A program made the translations under genes and the position numbers. The notes beneath the pieces were generated by a model. It was not told where the DNA came from. It did no database searches and saw only the letters and a list, made by a program, of their open reading frames with translations. Below, in pieces: positions 1 to 4,382 of a stretch of DNA of 5,059 nucleotides (the first letter of the stretch is position 1; every line of letters begins with the position of its first letter). This DNA comes from JABFRJ01 sp031379035 (GTDB lineage: Bacteria; Pseudomonadota; Alphaproteobacteria; Rhizobiales; Hyphomicrobiaceae), in NCBI GenBank assembly GCA_031379035.1, contig JANNEU010000310.1:1-5059 (forward strand), in the 5' to 3' direction.

Positions 1-452
1 GCTCCCTGTTCTCCGGTGAGGACGGCTGCCGCGTCGCGGGCGATGGCATCTAGCGCCAATACGACAGGCGCACGGCCACTGTCGCTGAGATCGGGCTCAT
101 AGCTGAGCGCGCCCATACCGTGTTTTCCGACATACGCCAGACGATCGAGCTGGGTCAGCTCTTGGCGCGCAATCCCGAGGCGTTCGACGGCGCGGTCCAG
201 CAGCAGCCGCCCCCAGCCATCGGGCAGGCTGTCGTTGAACACGCCGAACAGGCCGTCGAAGACATGGCTGTCATCTATCATCACTCCGGATCGCGTCGGC
301 ATTCGGAAGGGTGAGATCTGCAGGTCCGTCGCCAAAAAACCAGGGTCGTACTCGAACAGAATGCGCCGGTTCTGCGCGGCCAGTCGGCCAACCTTGCGGC
401 GCTGCCGCCCGTCGAGAAAGACGTTGAGGAGCATGACTGGCCGGTGTGTCAC
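1..452 (-). CDS. hipA: HipA-family serine/threonine kinase toxin, N-terminal part (cut by the window start)
   Basis: Reading the minus strand from a GTG at 452-450 gives an open frame of about 150 codons that runs off the left edge. It begins VTHRPVMLLNVFLDG and carries the N-terminal subdomain of HipA proteins: the conserved block FNDSLPDGWGRLLLDR (about residues 72-87), then YVGKHGMGALSYEP near residues 111-124. HipA toxins are kinases that phosphorylate targets such as glutamyl-tRNA synthetase and stop growth when not held by HipB; that is family knowledge. The catalytic kinase core lies outside the window, so activity cannot be judged. The GTG overlaps the hipB stop (GTGA), which suggests translational coupling, and AAAGG lies upstream. 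An in-frame ATG at 434-432 is the alternative start but has no ribosome binding site. Antitoxin-before-toxin order is typical of hipBA. Confidence 0.9.
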   Translation of the reverse strand, partial: MTHRPVMLLNVFLDGRQRRKVGRLAAQNRRILFEYDPGFLATDLQISPFRMPTRSGVMIDDSHVFDGLFGVFNDSLPDGWGRLLLDRAVERLGIARQELTQLDRLAYVGKHGMGALSYEPDLSDSGRAPVVLALDAIARDAAAVLTGEQG

Positions 453-763
453 GTCATCCGGCCTTTCTTGCGCTGACGGCTCCCGGCCAGAACCTCGTCG
501 AGCGATCGTCCGCTCAAGGACTGCGCATCATCAGCGGCCAGTCCGTCGAAGTGGTGGAGGCAGTCGAGCACCAGCGCCAGCTTGAGCAGCGAATCGAAGG
601 AGATGAGCCCCATCCCCTCGAAGCGCTTTAAGGAACCGAGGGTCACGCCGGACCGCTTCGCGAGGCCAGCTTGGGTCAAGTTAAGGGCCAGCCTACGCCG
701 CTTGAAGCGGTCGCGGACTTCCTGCAAGACCTCGCTTGACGACTTCATCTTTAAGGTCAACAT
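449..763 (-). CDS. hipB: HipB-like Xre-family antitoxin / transcriptional repressor
   Basis: About 104 aa from the chosen start (MLTLKMKSSSEVLQEV). The centre is a lambda-repressor-like helix-turn-helix: RRRLALNLTQAGLAKRSGV is helix 1 and the start of helix 2, and VTLGSLKRFEGMG is the turn and recognition helix. The SFDSLLKLALVLDCLHHFDGL segment that follows is typical of Xre antitoxins paired with HipA. The C-terminus is basic (SRQRKKGRMT). Expected role: bind and neutralise HipA and, with it, repress its own operon. Three in-frame ATGs exist, at 790, 763 and 748. The 790 start would be almost leaderless from the promoter seen at 826-798. The 763 start has an AGAG five bases upstream and is preferred; 748 has no clear ribosome site. 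The stop overlaps the hipA start. Confidence 0.9.
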   Translation of the reverse strand: MLTLKMKSSSEVLQEVRDRFKRRRLALNLTQAGLAKRSGVTLGSLKRFEGMGLISFDSLLKLALVLDCLHHFDGLAADDAQSLSGRSLDEVLAGSRQRKKGRMT

Positions 764-812
764 ATTATCTCTATAAGCAGAAAAGAGCATCGCATAAATT
801 ATATATTATCCC
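762..812. repeat. Pair of ATATTATC(T/C)C boxes, candidate HipB operators
   Basis: On the plus strand ATATTATCTC at 762-771 and ATATTATCCC at 803-812 match in 9 of 10 bases, 41 bases apart (about four helical turns). One lies in the promoter spacer and the other over the hipB ribosome site and start. The first also sits in a dyad, TTAT-CTCT-ATAA (765-776). HipB operators in E. coli are TATCC/GGATA dyads; the second box contains TATCC, but no complete dyad of that type is seen. The operator role is inferred. Confidence 0.4.
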
Positions 813-826
813 ATCAATAGAAGCAA
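798..826 (-). promoter_or_regulatory. sigma70-like promoter of hipBA
   Basis: On the minus strand TTGCTT (826-821) is followed after exactly 17 bases by TATAAT (803-798), a perfect -10 box with optimal spacing. Transcription would start near 791, giving a leader of about 28 bases to the hipB ATG at 763. The surrounding DNA is clearly more AT-rich than the flanks. The spacer contains one copy of the ATATTATC box that recurs at the hipB start, which fits autoregulation. Confidence 0.65.
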
Positions 827-829
827 GTC

Positions 830-1365
830 TTGCTCGATGACGTGCTGCCAATCACTCATCCGGTCACGCCGGCCGAGCTTGCCGATCTCAGCAAGATGAT
901 GGTCCGTAGCAACGATGCATCGCATCGCAAAACCACCACGATCACGACCCTGCTGTCGGTACTGGCGGCACCTCAATGAACGGTCATCGTTGTCGAACGC
1001 AAACTCGCACCAAGCTTCCCTGTCGGAATTGGGCACTGTGAGCGTGCTGCTGCCGATCTCATCGATGACGTCTGAATGCGTTCGGACAACCAACTAGCAC
1101 GCGGCGATGTTCTGCAGCATTGCGTGCAACCACGAACGGTCAGTCCGCCTTCGACGGGGTTGTACCTGACGAGCACGCCCTCGAAGCAATGCGCCCGCTG
1201 GCGCATGCCCTCGGCGCAGTCGACGCCATGGCGCGCACCTATGACTTCGATGCCTGCCCCCTTGTATTTCGATACTCGATGACGGCTCAGGCCAGAGGCG
1301 TGCGCCAACGCCACGAGCGCGTGCTCTTACAGATTGGGGCCACTCAAGTTGCGCCCTATCCCTGA
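830..1365 (+). other. Stretch with no convincing intact gene; possible decayed coding DNA
   Basis: Nothing here was recognised with confidence. One plus-strand frame (codons at 830, 833 and so on) reads protein-like with mostly G/C third positions. It gives a block ending TTTITTLLSVLAAPQ, a TGA at 977-979, a block containing TVIVVERKLAPSFPVGIGH and ending LIDDV, a TGA at 1073-1075, and then ATG at 1076 with MRSDNQLARGDVLQHC. A neighbouring frame continues from a TTG at 1120 for 81 codons (ALEAMRPLAHALGAVDAMARTYDF) to a stop at 1363-1365. Either this is an old gene broken by two stops and a frameshift, or the open frames arise by chance in GC-rich DNA. A minus-strand frame (1093-806, 95 codons) is also open but resembles no family I know. 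No ribosome site supports any of these starts. Confidence 0.3.
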
Positions 1366-1383
1366 TGGCACGCCGCGCTTGTC

Positions 1384-1424
1384 GGCCAACCAAAACACGC
1401 TCACTTGCGCGCTTTTGGTTGACC
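1384..1424. repeat. 12-base inverted repeat (long hairpin)
   Basis: GGCCAACCAAAA at 1384-1395 and TTTTGGTTGACC at 1413-1424 are inverted repeats matching in 11 of 12 positions, with a 17-base loop. Inside the loop CGC (1398-1400) can also pair with GCG (1407-1409). No T-run follows on the plus strand, so it does not look like a standard terminator. It precedes the 129-aa gene by about 57 bases. It could be a protein-binding site, a recombination site or an oriT-type arm; the sequence alone does not decide. Confidence 0.6.
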
Positions 1425-1481
1425 TCTGTCGCTGAGGCCGGCGTGCCATGGGCGGGGGTCGCAACTTGGGAGCCCCAGACC

Positions 1482-1871
1482 ATGACAGATGAGCACCGCA
1501 CCTATGACCGCTGGTCCGACAACGACTTCGATCTGTCTTTGCGACCGCCACCGATCCCGCGCTTCCGAGAGCCGCCACTTTCGGCCGATGACTGTTGCGC
1601 GCTTGCGACAATGGCCGTCGCCGCGCGGATCATCACCAACACGCAGGCGCCTGGTGTGGCGCGCACGCTGCTGCGCAGTTACCGCGCCTCGCTGAGCTTT
1701 CGTTTCGACCCGGAGGATGGGCCCACCACCTTCGCCTATCGCCCCGTCACCTATGACCGCAAGCGATTGCGCGCTGTTGCCGTGCGCATCAGCGCTGCCA
1801 CTTATGGCAACGAAGATCCCAGCATCCTCTCGCAGCACGTCCTGCGGGCGGCCCTCGATGGCACCAACTGA
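1482..1871 (+). CDS. Hypothetical protein, 129 aa, unrecognised
   Basis: I do not recognise this protein. From the ATG at 1482 it is 129 aa, starting MTDEHRTYDRWSDNDFDLSL. It has an acidic and polar N-terminus, a proline-rich RPPPIPRFREPP stretch (about 20-31), then a mixed helical and beta-looking body with ALATMAVAARIITNT, RTLLRSYRASLSFRFDPEDG and YRPVTYDRKRLRAVAVRIS. No signal peptide or membrane segment is visible, so it is probably cytoplasmic. Third codon positions are strongly G/C, which supports real coding. The frame stays open upstream to an ATG at 1365, but that extension crosses the 1384-1424 inverted repeat and has no ribosome site. The 1482 start has a modest GGAG about 10 bases upstream. 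A stable hairpin lies just after the stop. Confidence 0.6.
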   Translation: MTDEHRTYDRWSDNDFDLSLRPPPIPRFREPPLSADDCCALATMAVAARIITNTQAPGVARTLLRSYRASLSFRFDPEDGPTTFAYRPVTYDRKRLRAVAVRISAATYGNEDPSILSQHVLRAALDGTN

Positions 1872-1889
1872 CGCCTCGCCGGCATCCGG

Positions 1890-1909
1890 CGTCCGCCACT
1901 TGGCGGACG
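1890..1909 (+). terminator. Terminator-like hairpin after the 129-aa gene
   Basis: CGTCCGCC (1890-1897) and GGCGGACG (1902-1909) form a perfect 8-base, GC-rich stem with an ACTT loop, 18 bases after the stop at 1871. A smaller dyad, GCCGG-CAT-CCGGC (1878-1890), abuts it. The trailing sequence TTCATCGTTCC is only weakly T-rich, so this is either a weak intrinsic terminator or an mRNA-stabilising stem. Confidence 0.4.
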
Positions 1910-2029
1910 TTCATCGTTCCCACCGGAGAATGCGGCGACGATGTGCCGGGCTGGTTCGCCACAACCGTGCCCGCGAGTGGCAGCAGCGAGCCGCCATTTT
2001 TGCGCGAACTGAAATTCTGCTGGCACCGC

Positions 2030-2046
2030 ATTGAATGTGTTTCAAT
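2030..2046. promoter_or_regulatory. Palindrome upstream of the 70-aa gene, possible operator
   Basis: ATTGAA (2030-2035) and TTCAAT (2041-2046) are perfect inverted arms around TGTGT, in a locally AT-richer stretch 72 bases before the ATG at 2118. Nearby a loose repeat, AATTCTGCTGGCACCGCA (2013-2030) versus AATTCTATGGCGCA (2044-2057), adds to the impression of a control region. No promoter with good boxes and spacing could be placed. The rest of 1910-2117 holds nothing I can identify. Confidence 0.3.
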
Positions 2047-2117
2047 TCTATGGCGCATTTACTTGGCACTGCAACCCTTGATGTAAATCCGCGGGCATAG
2101 TCGGCAGGGGGAGGTCC

Positions 2118-2330
2118 ATGACACTGTCACAGTCTATCGAGGCTCTTCTCGCGCTTGCCGCCAAGTCATCTGCGGTCGATGACGTAGCGCTCGACGATCT
2201 CAGCCGGCGTCTGCTGGCGGCCGTTGTCCTCGATCCGGAGACACCCGAACATCTCAAAGAGCAGCTTGCTCGACGGCTACGCGACAAAACGGATCCTCCC
2301 CCACCCCCAGCAACCGGCACGGATGAATGA
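2118..2330 (+). CDS. Small hypothetical protein, 70 aa
   Basis: An unrecognised 70-aa protein beginning MTLSQSIEALLALAAKSSAV. The first 55 or so residues look amphipathic and alpha-helical, with alternating leucine/alanine and charged residues (DDLSRRLLAAVV, EHLKEQLARRLRDK). The tail is short and disordered, with five prolines in a row (DPPPPPATGTDE). No signal peptide or membrane helix is visible. The start is well supported by a strong purine-rich ribosome site, GGGGGAGG at 2107-2114, just before the ATG. The gene sits between the 129-aa gene and the convergent regulator gene. The helical charged body would suit a small oligomeric or partner-binding protein, but that is only an impression and no function is assigned. 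Confidence 0.65.
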   Translation: MTLSQSIEALLALAAKSSAVDDVALDDLSRRLLAAVVLDPETPEHLKEQLARRLRDKTDPPPPPATGTDE

Positions 2331-2435
2331 GTACGAGCTGACCACCACACCTCCGCATTGGTACACGATGCCCAAATGCGCGCGTGCGCGAGAGCGTTGG
2401 TTTTGTCTGAGGCAGGCGAAGCCGCTTGACGTCAT

Positions 2436-2792
2436 TTACCCGCGCCGCGGCCGCCTCAGCTTCTCAACCAGGCCATCGGGCACCTTGAACGCAATCTCAT
2501 AGCGCTTGTTGTCGTTGATGACTTTGTGGCGCTCGAGAAGCCCATGCTCGACGAGCTTGCTCGCACGGCGGGAGACCGTGTTGAGGTGGCTAGGGTCATG
2601 CTCCATCAGCACGGCCGTTGTGACGAGAGTGCCTTTTGAAAGGCGCGCCAGGATCACGCAATAGGTGCCGAGCAGCACCCGCGAAAACTCGTCTTCATCG
2701 GACTTCGAGAAGATGTCGGCGGCATGCACCATCAACAGCCCGAGGTCAGCCTCGGACAGGTTGCTGTGGATAACTAGCAATTGCTTCTTCAC
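2436..2792 (-). CDS. MarR-like winged-helix transcriptional regulator
   Basis: From the GTG at 2792 the product is 118 aa, starting VKKQLLVIHSNLSEADLGLLMVHA. The C-terminal half is a winged helix-turn-helix: TLVTTAVLMEHDPSHLNTVSR holds the first helices and the recognition helix, RRASKLVEHGLLERH is the helix leading into the wing, and NDNKRYEIAFKVPDGLVEKL is the beta-wing and last helix. The pattern of segregating on helix NTVSRRASKLVEHGLLER resembles MarR/DUF24-type regulators; no ligand or metal site is evident. The frame stays open to an ATG at 3104, but that would run across virB1, so the shorter start is chosen, with GGTGAG 12 bases upstream; ATG at 2736-2738 region is another option. 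It is divergent from virB1 and plausibly controls the virB operon and itself, which is an inference from position. Confidence 0.75.
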   Translation of the reverse strand: MKKQLLVIHSNLSEADLGLLMVHAADIFSKSDEDEFSRVLLGTYCVILARLSKGTLVTTAVLMEHDPSHLNTVSRRASKLVEHGLLERHKVINDNKRYEIAFKVPDGLVEKLRRPRRG

Positions 2793-2842
2793 TGTTTTTT
2801 GTGACTCACCATACTTAGGCGATACGATAGGTCGATGGGGCA

Positions 2843-2849
2843 CAGGATA
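2843..2849 (-). other. TATCCTG motif resembling a MOBP-type nic site (weak)
   Basis: On the minus strand TATCCTG followed by T matches the YATCCTGY core around the nic sites of IncP-type and Ti-border-type relaxases. It lies in the intergenic region between the regulator and virB1. No good inverted repeat stands just 5' of it and no relaxase gene is in the window. A 7-base match is expected about once every 8 kb counting both strands, so chance is likely. Confidence 0.12.
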
Positions 2850-2892
2850 ACCTCTTGAGTACCATAACGGCAGGAACACACGCGCTCTTCCG

Positions 2893-2906
2893 CACCAATG
2901 TTGGTG
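2893..2906. promoter_or_regulatory. Palindrome CACCAA-TG-TTGGTG, candidate regulator operator
   Basis: Perfect 6-base inverted arms with a 2-base centre in the roughly 194-base region between the divergent regulator start (2792) and virB1 (2987). Size and symmetry suit a dimeric winged-helix regulator. A second, shorter dyad, GTGACTCAC (2801-2809), lies in the leader of the regulator gene. Binding by the neighbouring regulator is inferred, not shown. Confidence 0.45.
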
Positions 2907-2931
2907 AATCAAGGGCCGACGATGAGTCATG

Positions 2932-2984
2932 CACAGCATTCTAATATCAATCACTCCATGCTGCACAAGACGGGGACACAGCAT
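2932..2984. repeat. Repeated CACAGCAT motifs before virB1
   Basis: CACAGCAT occurs at 2932-2939 and 2977-2984 in direct orientation, and its inverted relative ATGCTG at 2958-2963 between them, so three copies of the (C)AGCAT core lie in about 50 bases. The first and middle copies form an imperfect inverted repeat around TAATAT (2942-2947), which could be a virB1 -10 box, although no acceptable -35 box lies at 16-18 bases. The last copy ends two bases before the virB1 ATG. Activator or repressor binding is possible. Confidence 0.35.
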
Positions 2985-2986
2985 CA

Positions 2987-3694
2987 ATGGCGACGTTTGA
3001 AGCCCTGGCCGCCAAGTGCGCCGCACGCGCCGCGCTCGACCTTCTGGTGGCAATTGCCTCCGTAGAAAGTGGGGTTGACCCGTTGGTTGTCCGCGATGGC
3101 ACAACCTTAACGCGGGTTACCTCCGCCGGAGAAGGTGTCGCCGTGGCCGTCGGTGCTGCCGATCAGGGCCGCGAGGTGCGCGTTGGCATGATGGGACTGA
3201 CCGAACGCCAACTTCGGGCCGCCGGTCTCACCCTTTACGACGGCTTCGACGCCTGCGCCTCGCTCTCGGCCGCCGCGGGCCTCATTGCCACCACGCGTGC
3301 CAATTCCAATGGACCGAGCGCAGATGCGGCCAACACCGTGGCGCTCCGAGCCTGGTGGCGCGCAGACGGGCGGTTTGTGTCCCTGTCGGCGTTCGAGGCA
3401 GCCATCATGCGGGAGCGAGCGGCGGCATCCGTGCTCGCCAAGCGGGAAGTCGCCTCCAGCGCGCCACGGCCGCTGGTGCCACTTGGTTCAAATGCAGCCG
3501 GTGGCGGCGAGCCCTTGGCCGCCGCCCACAAACGGCACGCCATTGTAACGGCCGAGCCGGGATGTTGGGACATCTTCGCGCGTCAGCGCGCTGGTGTTGC
3601 CCAATGTGAAGACCAAGGGGTCACAAAACCAGAACCATCCACCCCTGAGACCGCGTCCATTGTGATTTTCGGATCACGCGAGACGCCGCGATGA
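2987..3694 (+). CDS. virB1: VirB1-like lytic transglycosylase of the type IV secretion system
   Basis: 235 aa. VirB1 proteins cut peptidoglycan so that the secretion channel can cross the periplasm. The N-terminal region matches the family: KCAARAALDLLVAIASVESGVDPLVVRDG contains the expected catalytic glutamate in VESG (E27), and FDACASLSAAAGLI (87-100) matches the usual FDPC.NL..ga segment, with C11 and C90 as the likely conserved cysteine pair. Between them the usual VGLMQIN motif reads VGMMGLTERQL (66-76), so the usual Gln and Asn are not kept. No signal peptide is visible and no in-frame start exists between the stop at 2942 and the ATG. The tail from about 140 is low-complexity, ending with GCWDIFARQ and SIVIFGS, as in other VirB1 C-termini. 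A GGGGA lies about 10 bases before the ATG. First gene of the operon; its stop overlaps a potential virB2 ATG. Confidence 0.85.
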   Translation: MATFEALAAKCAARAALDLLVAIASVESGVDPLVVRDGTTLTRVTSAGEGVAVAVGAADQGREVRVGMMGLTERQLRAAGLTLYDGFDACASLSAAAGLIATTRANSNGPSADAANTVALRAWWRADGRFVSLSAFEAAIMRERAAASVLAKREVASSAPRPLVPLGSNAAGGGEPLAAAHKRHAIVTAEPGCWDIFARQRAGVAQCEDQGVTKPEPSTPETASIVIFGSRETPR

Positions 3695-3708
3695 GAGGAA
3701 ACATTCCC

Positions 3709-4023
3709 ATGTCACGACCCGCCCGATATAGGCTTCACAGTAATGTTTTACTGTGCGTGAGTGTCATCTTCCTCGTTTCACTGATCGCGAGCGATACCGC
3801 CCACGCCCAGAGTGTGCTCGGCAAAGCCGACAGTTTCTTGCAAAAGATCGTCGATGCCCTGACCGGCACGACCGGCAAGCTTGTCTCCACCATTGCCGTT
3901 GTCGCAGTCGGCCTCGCCGCGGTGTTCGGCCGGATTGAATGGACCAAGGCGCTGATCGTGCTTGCCGGTATTGCAATCATCGTCGGTGCGCCGCAGCTCG
4001 TCGGTGCGCTGTGGGGGGCCTGA
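3709..4023 (+). CDS. virB2: VirB2 pilin (TrbC/VirB2 family)
   Basis: 104 aa from the ATG at 3709. It has the standard pilin layout: basic N-terminus (SRPARYRLHSN), hydrophobic signal core (VLLCVSVIFLVSLIA, 13-27), a signal peptidase site after AHA (31-33), then a mature chain of about 71 aa. The mature chain starts QSVLGKADSFLQ and holds two membrane helices, STIAVVAVGLAAVFG (60-74) and ALIVLAGIAIIVGAPQLVGAL (81-101), joined by the short polar loop RIEWTK. Two-helix VirB2 subunits are stored in the inner membrane and assembled into the conjugative pilus. An ATG at 3691 overlaps the virB1 stop (ATGA), but the 3709 ATG has AGAGGA nine bases upstream and gives the more usual signal peptide, so it is preferred. 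Confidence 0.88.
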   Translation: MSRPARYRLHSNVLLCVSVIFLVSLIASDTAHAQSVLGKADSFLQKIVDALTGTTGKLVSTIAVVAVGLAAVFGRIEWTKALIVLAGIAIIVGAPQLVGALWGA

Positions 4024-4035
4024 AACCCCGGGACC

Positions 4036-4374
4036 TGACACCCATGGACCGGGAACCCCACGAGATCGAGGACGTCTGCTTTCTTGCCTTGACCCGGCCA
4101 GTGATGCTGCTCGGTGTCCCGGTCGAGGGTGTCGGCGTCAACCTCGTGGTCTCGATGTGCTGCTTTATTCTGCTCGGGATCCAGTATGGGCTGATCGTGT
4201 TCCCGCTTCATCTGCTGTTCCGAGCCATCGCCTGGCATGACCACAACCGCTTTTCCGTCCTTCGATCCTGGATCGAAGTCCGTGGCCAACAGCTCAATCG
4301 ATCATACTGGGGCGGCTCGTCATGCTCACCCGCGCGCGTCCATCACACCTACGCCATGCGGGATGACACCCATG
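4036..4374 (+). repeat. 11-base repeat TGACACCCATG at the virB3 and virB4 start codons
   Basis: The identical TGACACCCATG occurs at 4036-4046 and 4364-4374, each ending in the ATG of virB3 and virB4 respectively. Both copies are preceded by a GGGA element (4030-4033 and 4360-4363). The interval between them is the virB3 gene itself. It may be a shared translation-initiation context or the trace of an old duplication. Confidence 0.6.
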
Positions 4375-4382
4375 TCCAATAA
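4044..4382 (+). CDS. virB3: VirB3 inner-membrane component of the type IV secretion system
   Basis: 112 aa. The family signature LTRPVMLLGVPVEG (16-29) is clear. It is followed by a hydrophobic hairpin, VNLVVSMCCFILLGI and YGLIVFPLHLLFRAIA (32-63), then the cytoplasmic segment WHDHNRFSVLRSWIEVRG and the usual NRSYWGGSSCSP motif (85-96). VirB3 sits in the inner membrane and works with VirB4 in pilin handling and channel assembly. The frame is open upstream to 3939, but that part overlaps virB2 in another frame; the 4044 ATG gives the normal family length. The gene follows virB2 by 20 bases with only a weak GGGA ribosome site. The last residues after SSCSP (ARVHHTYAMRDDTHVQ) extend slightly past the usual end, and the final codons overlap virB4. 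Confidence 0.88.
   Translation: MDREPHEIEDVCFLALTRPVMLLGVPVEGVGVNLVVSMCCFILLGIQYGLIVFPLHLLFRAIAWHDHNRFSVLRSWIEVRGQQLNRSYWGGSSCSPARVHHTYAMRDDTHVQ

Noticed and set aside
1365..1481. Longer version of the 129-aa protein starting at 1365
   Set aside because: There is no ribosome site, and the extra segment runs through the inverted repeat at 1384-1424.
1094..1838. Open minus-strand frames opposite the middle region
   Set aside because: They are Arg-rich and lack recognisable motifs; they look like mirror frames of GC-rich DNA with strong third-position bias on the plus strand.
2378..2410. GCGC-GCGT-GCGC dyad followed by TTGGTTTTGTC as a terminator between the convergent genes
   Set aside because: The stem is only four bases and the T-rich part starts several bases after it; not strong enough to call.
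2323..2502. 59-codon plus-strand frame starting ATGAATGAG, overlapping the end of the 70-aa gene
   Set aside because: It has no ribosome site and its second half is antisense to the end of the regulator gene; the sequence is not protein-like in that part.
2793..3104. Upstream extension of the regulator gene to an ATG at 3104
   Set aside because: It would run antisense through the start of virB1 and across the intergenic region; the extra residues are rich in Arg, Pro and His, as expected from a non-coding frame.
3735..4289. 184-codon minus-strand frame opposite virB2 and virB3
   Set aside because: Both plus-strand genes are clear family members, so this is a mirror frame.
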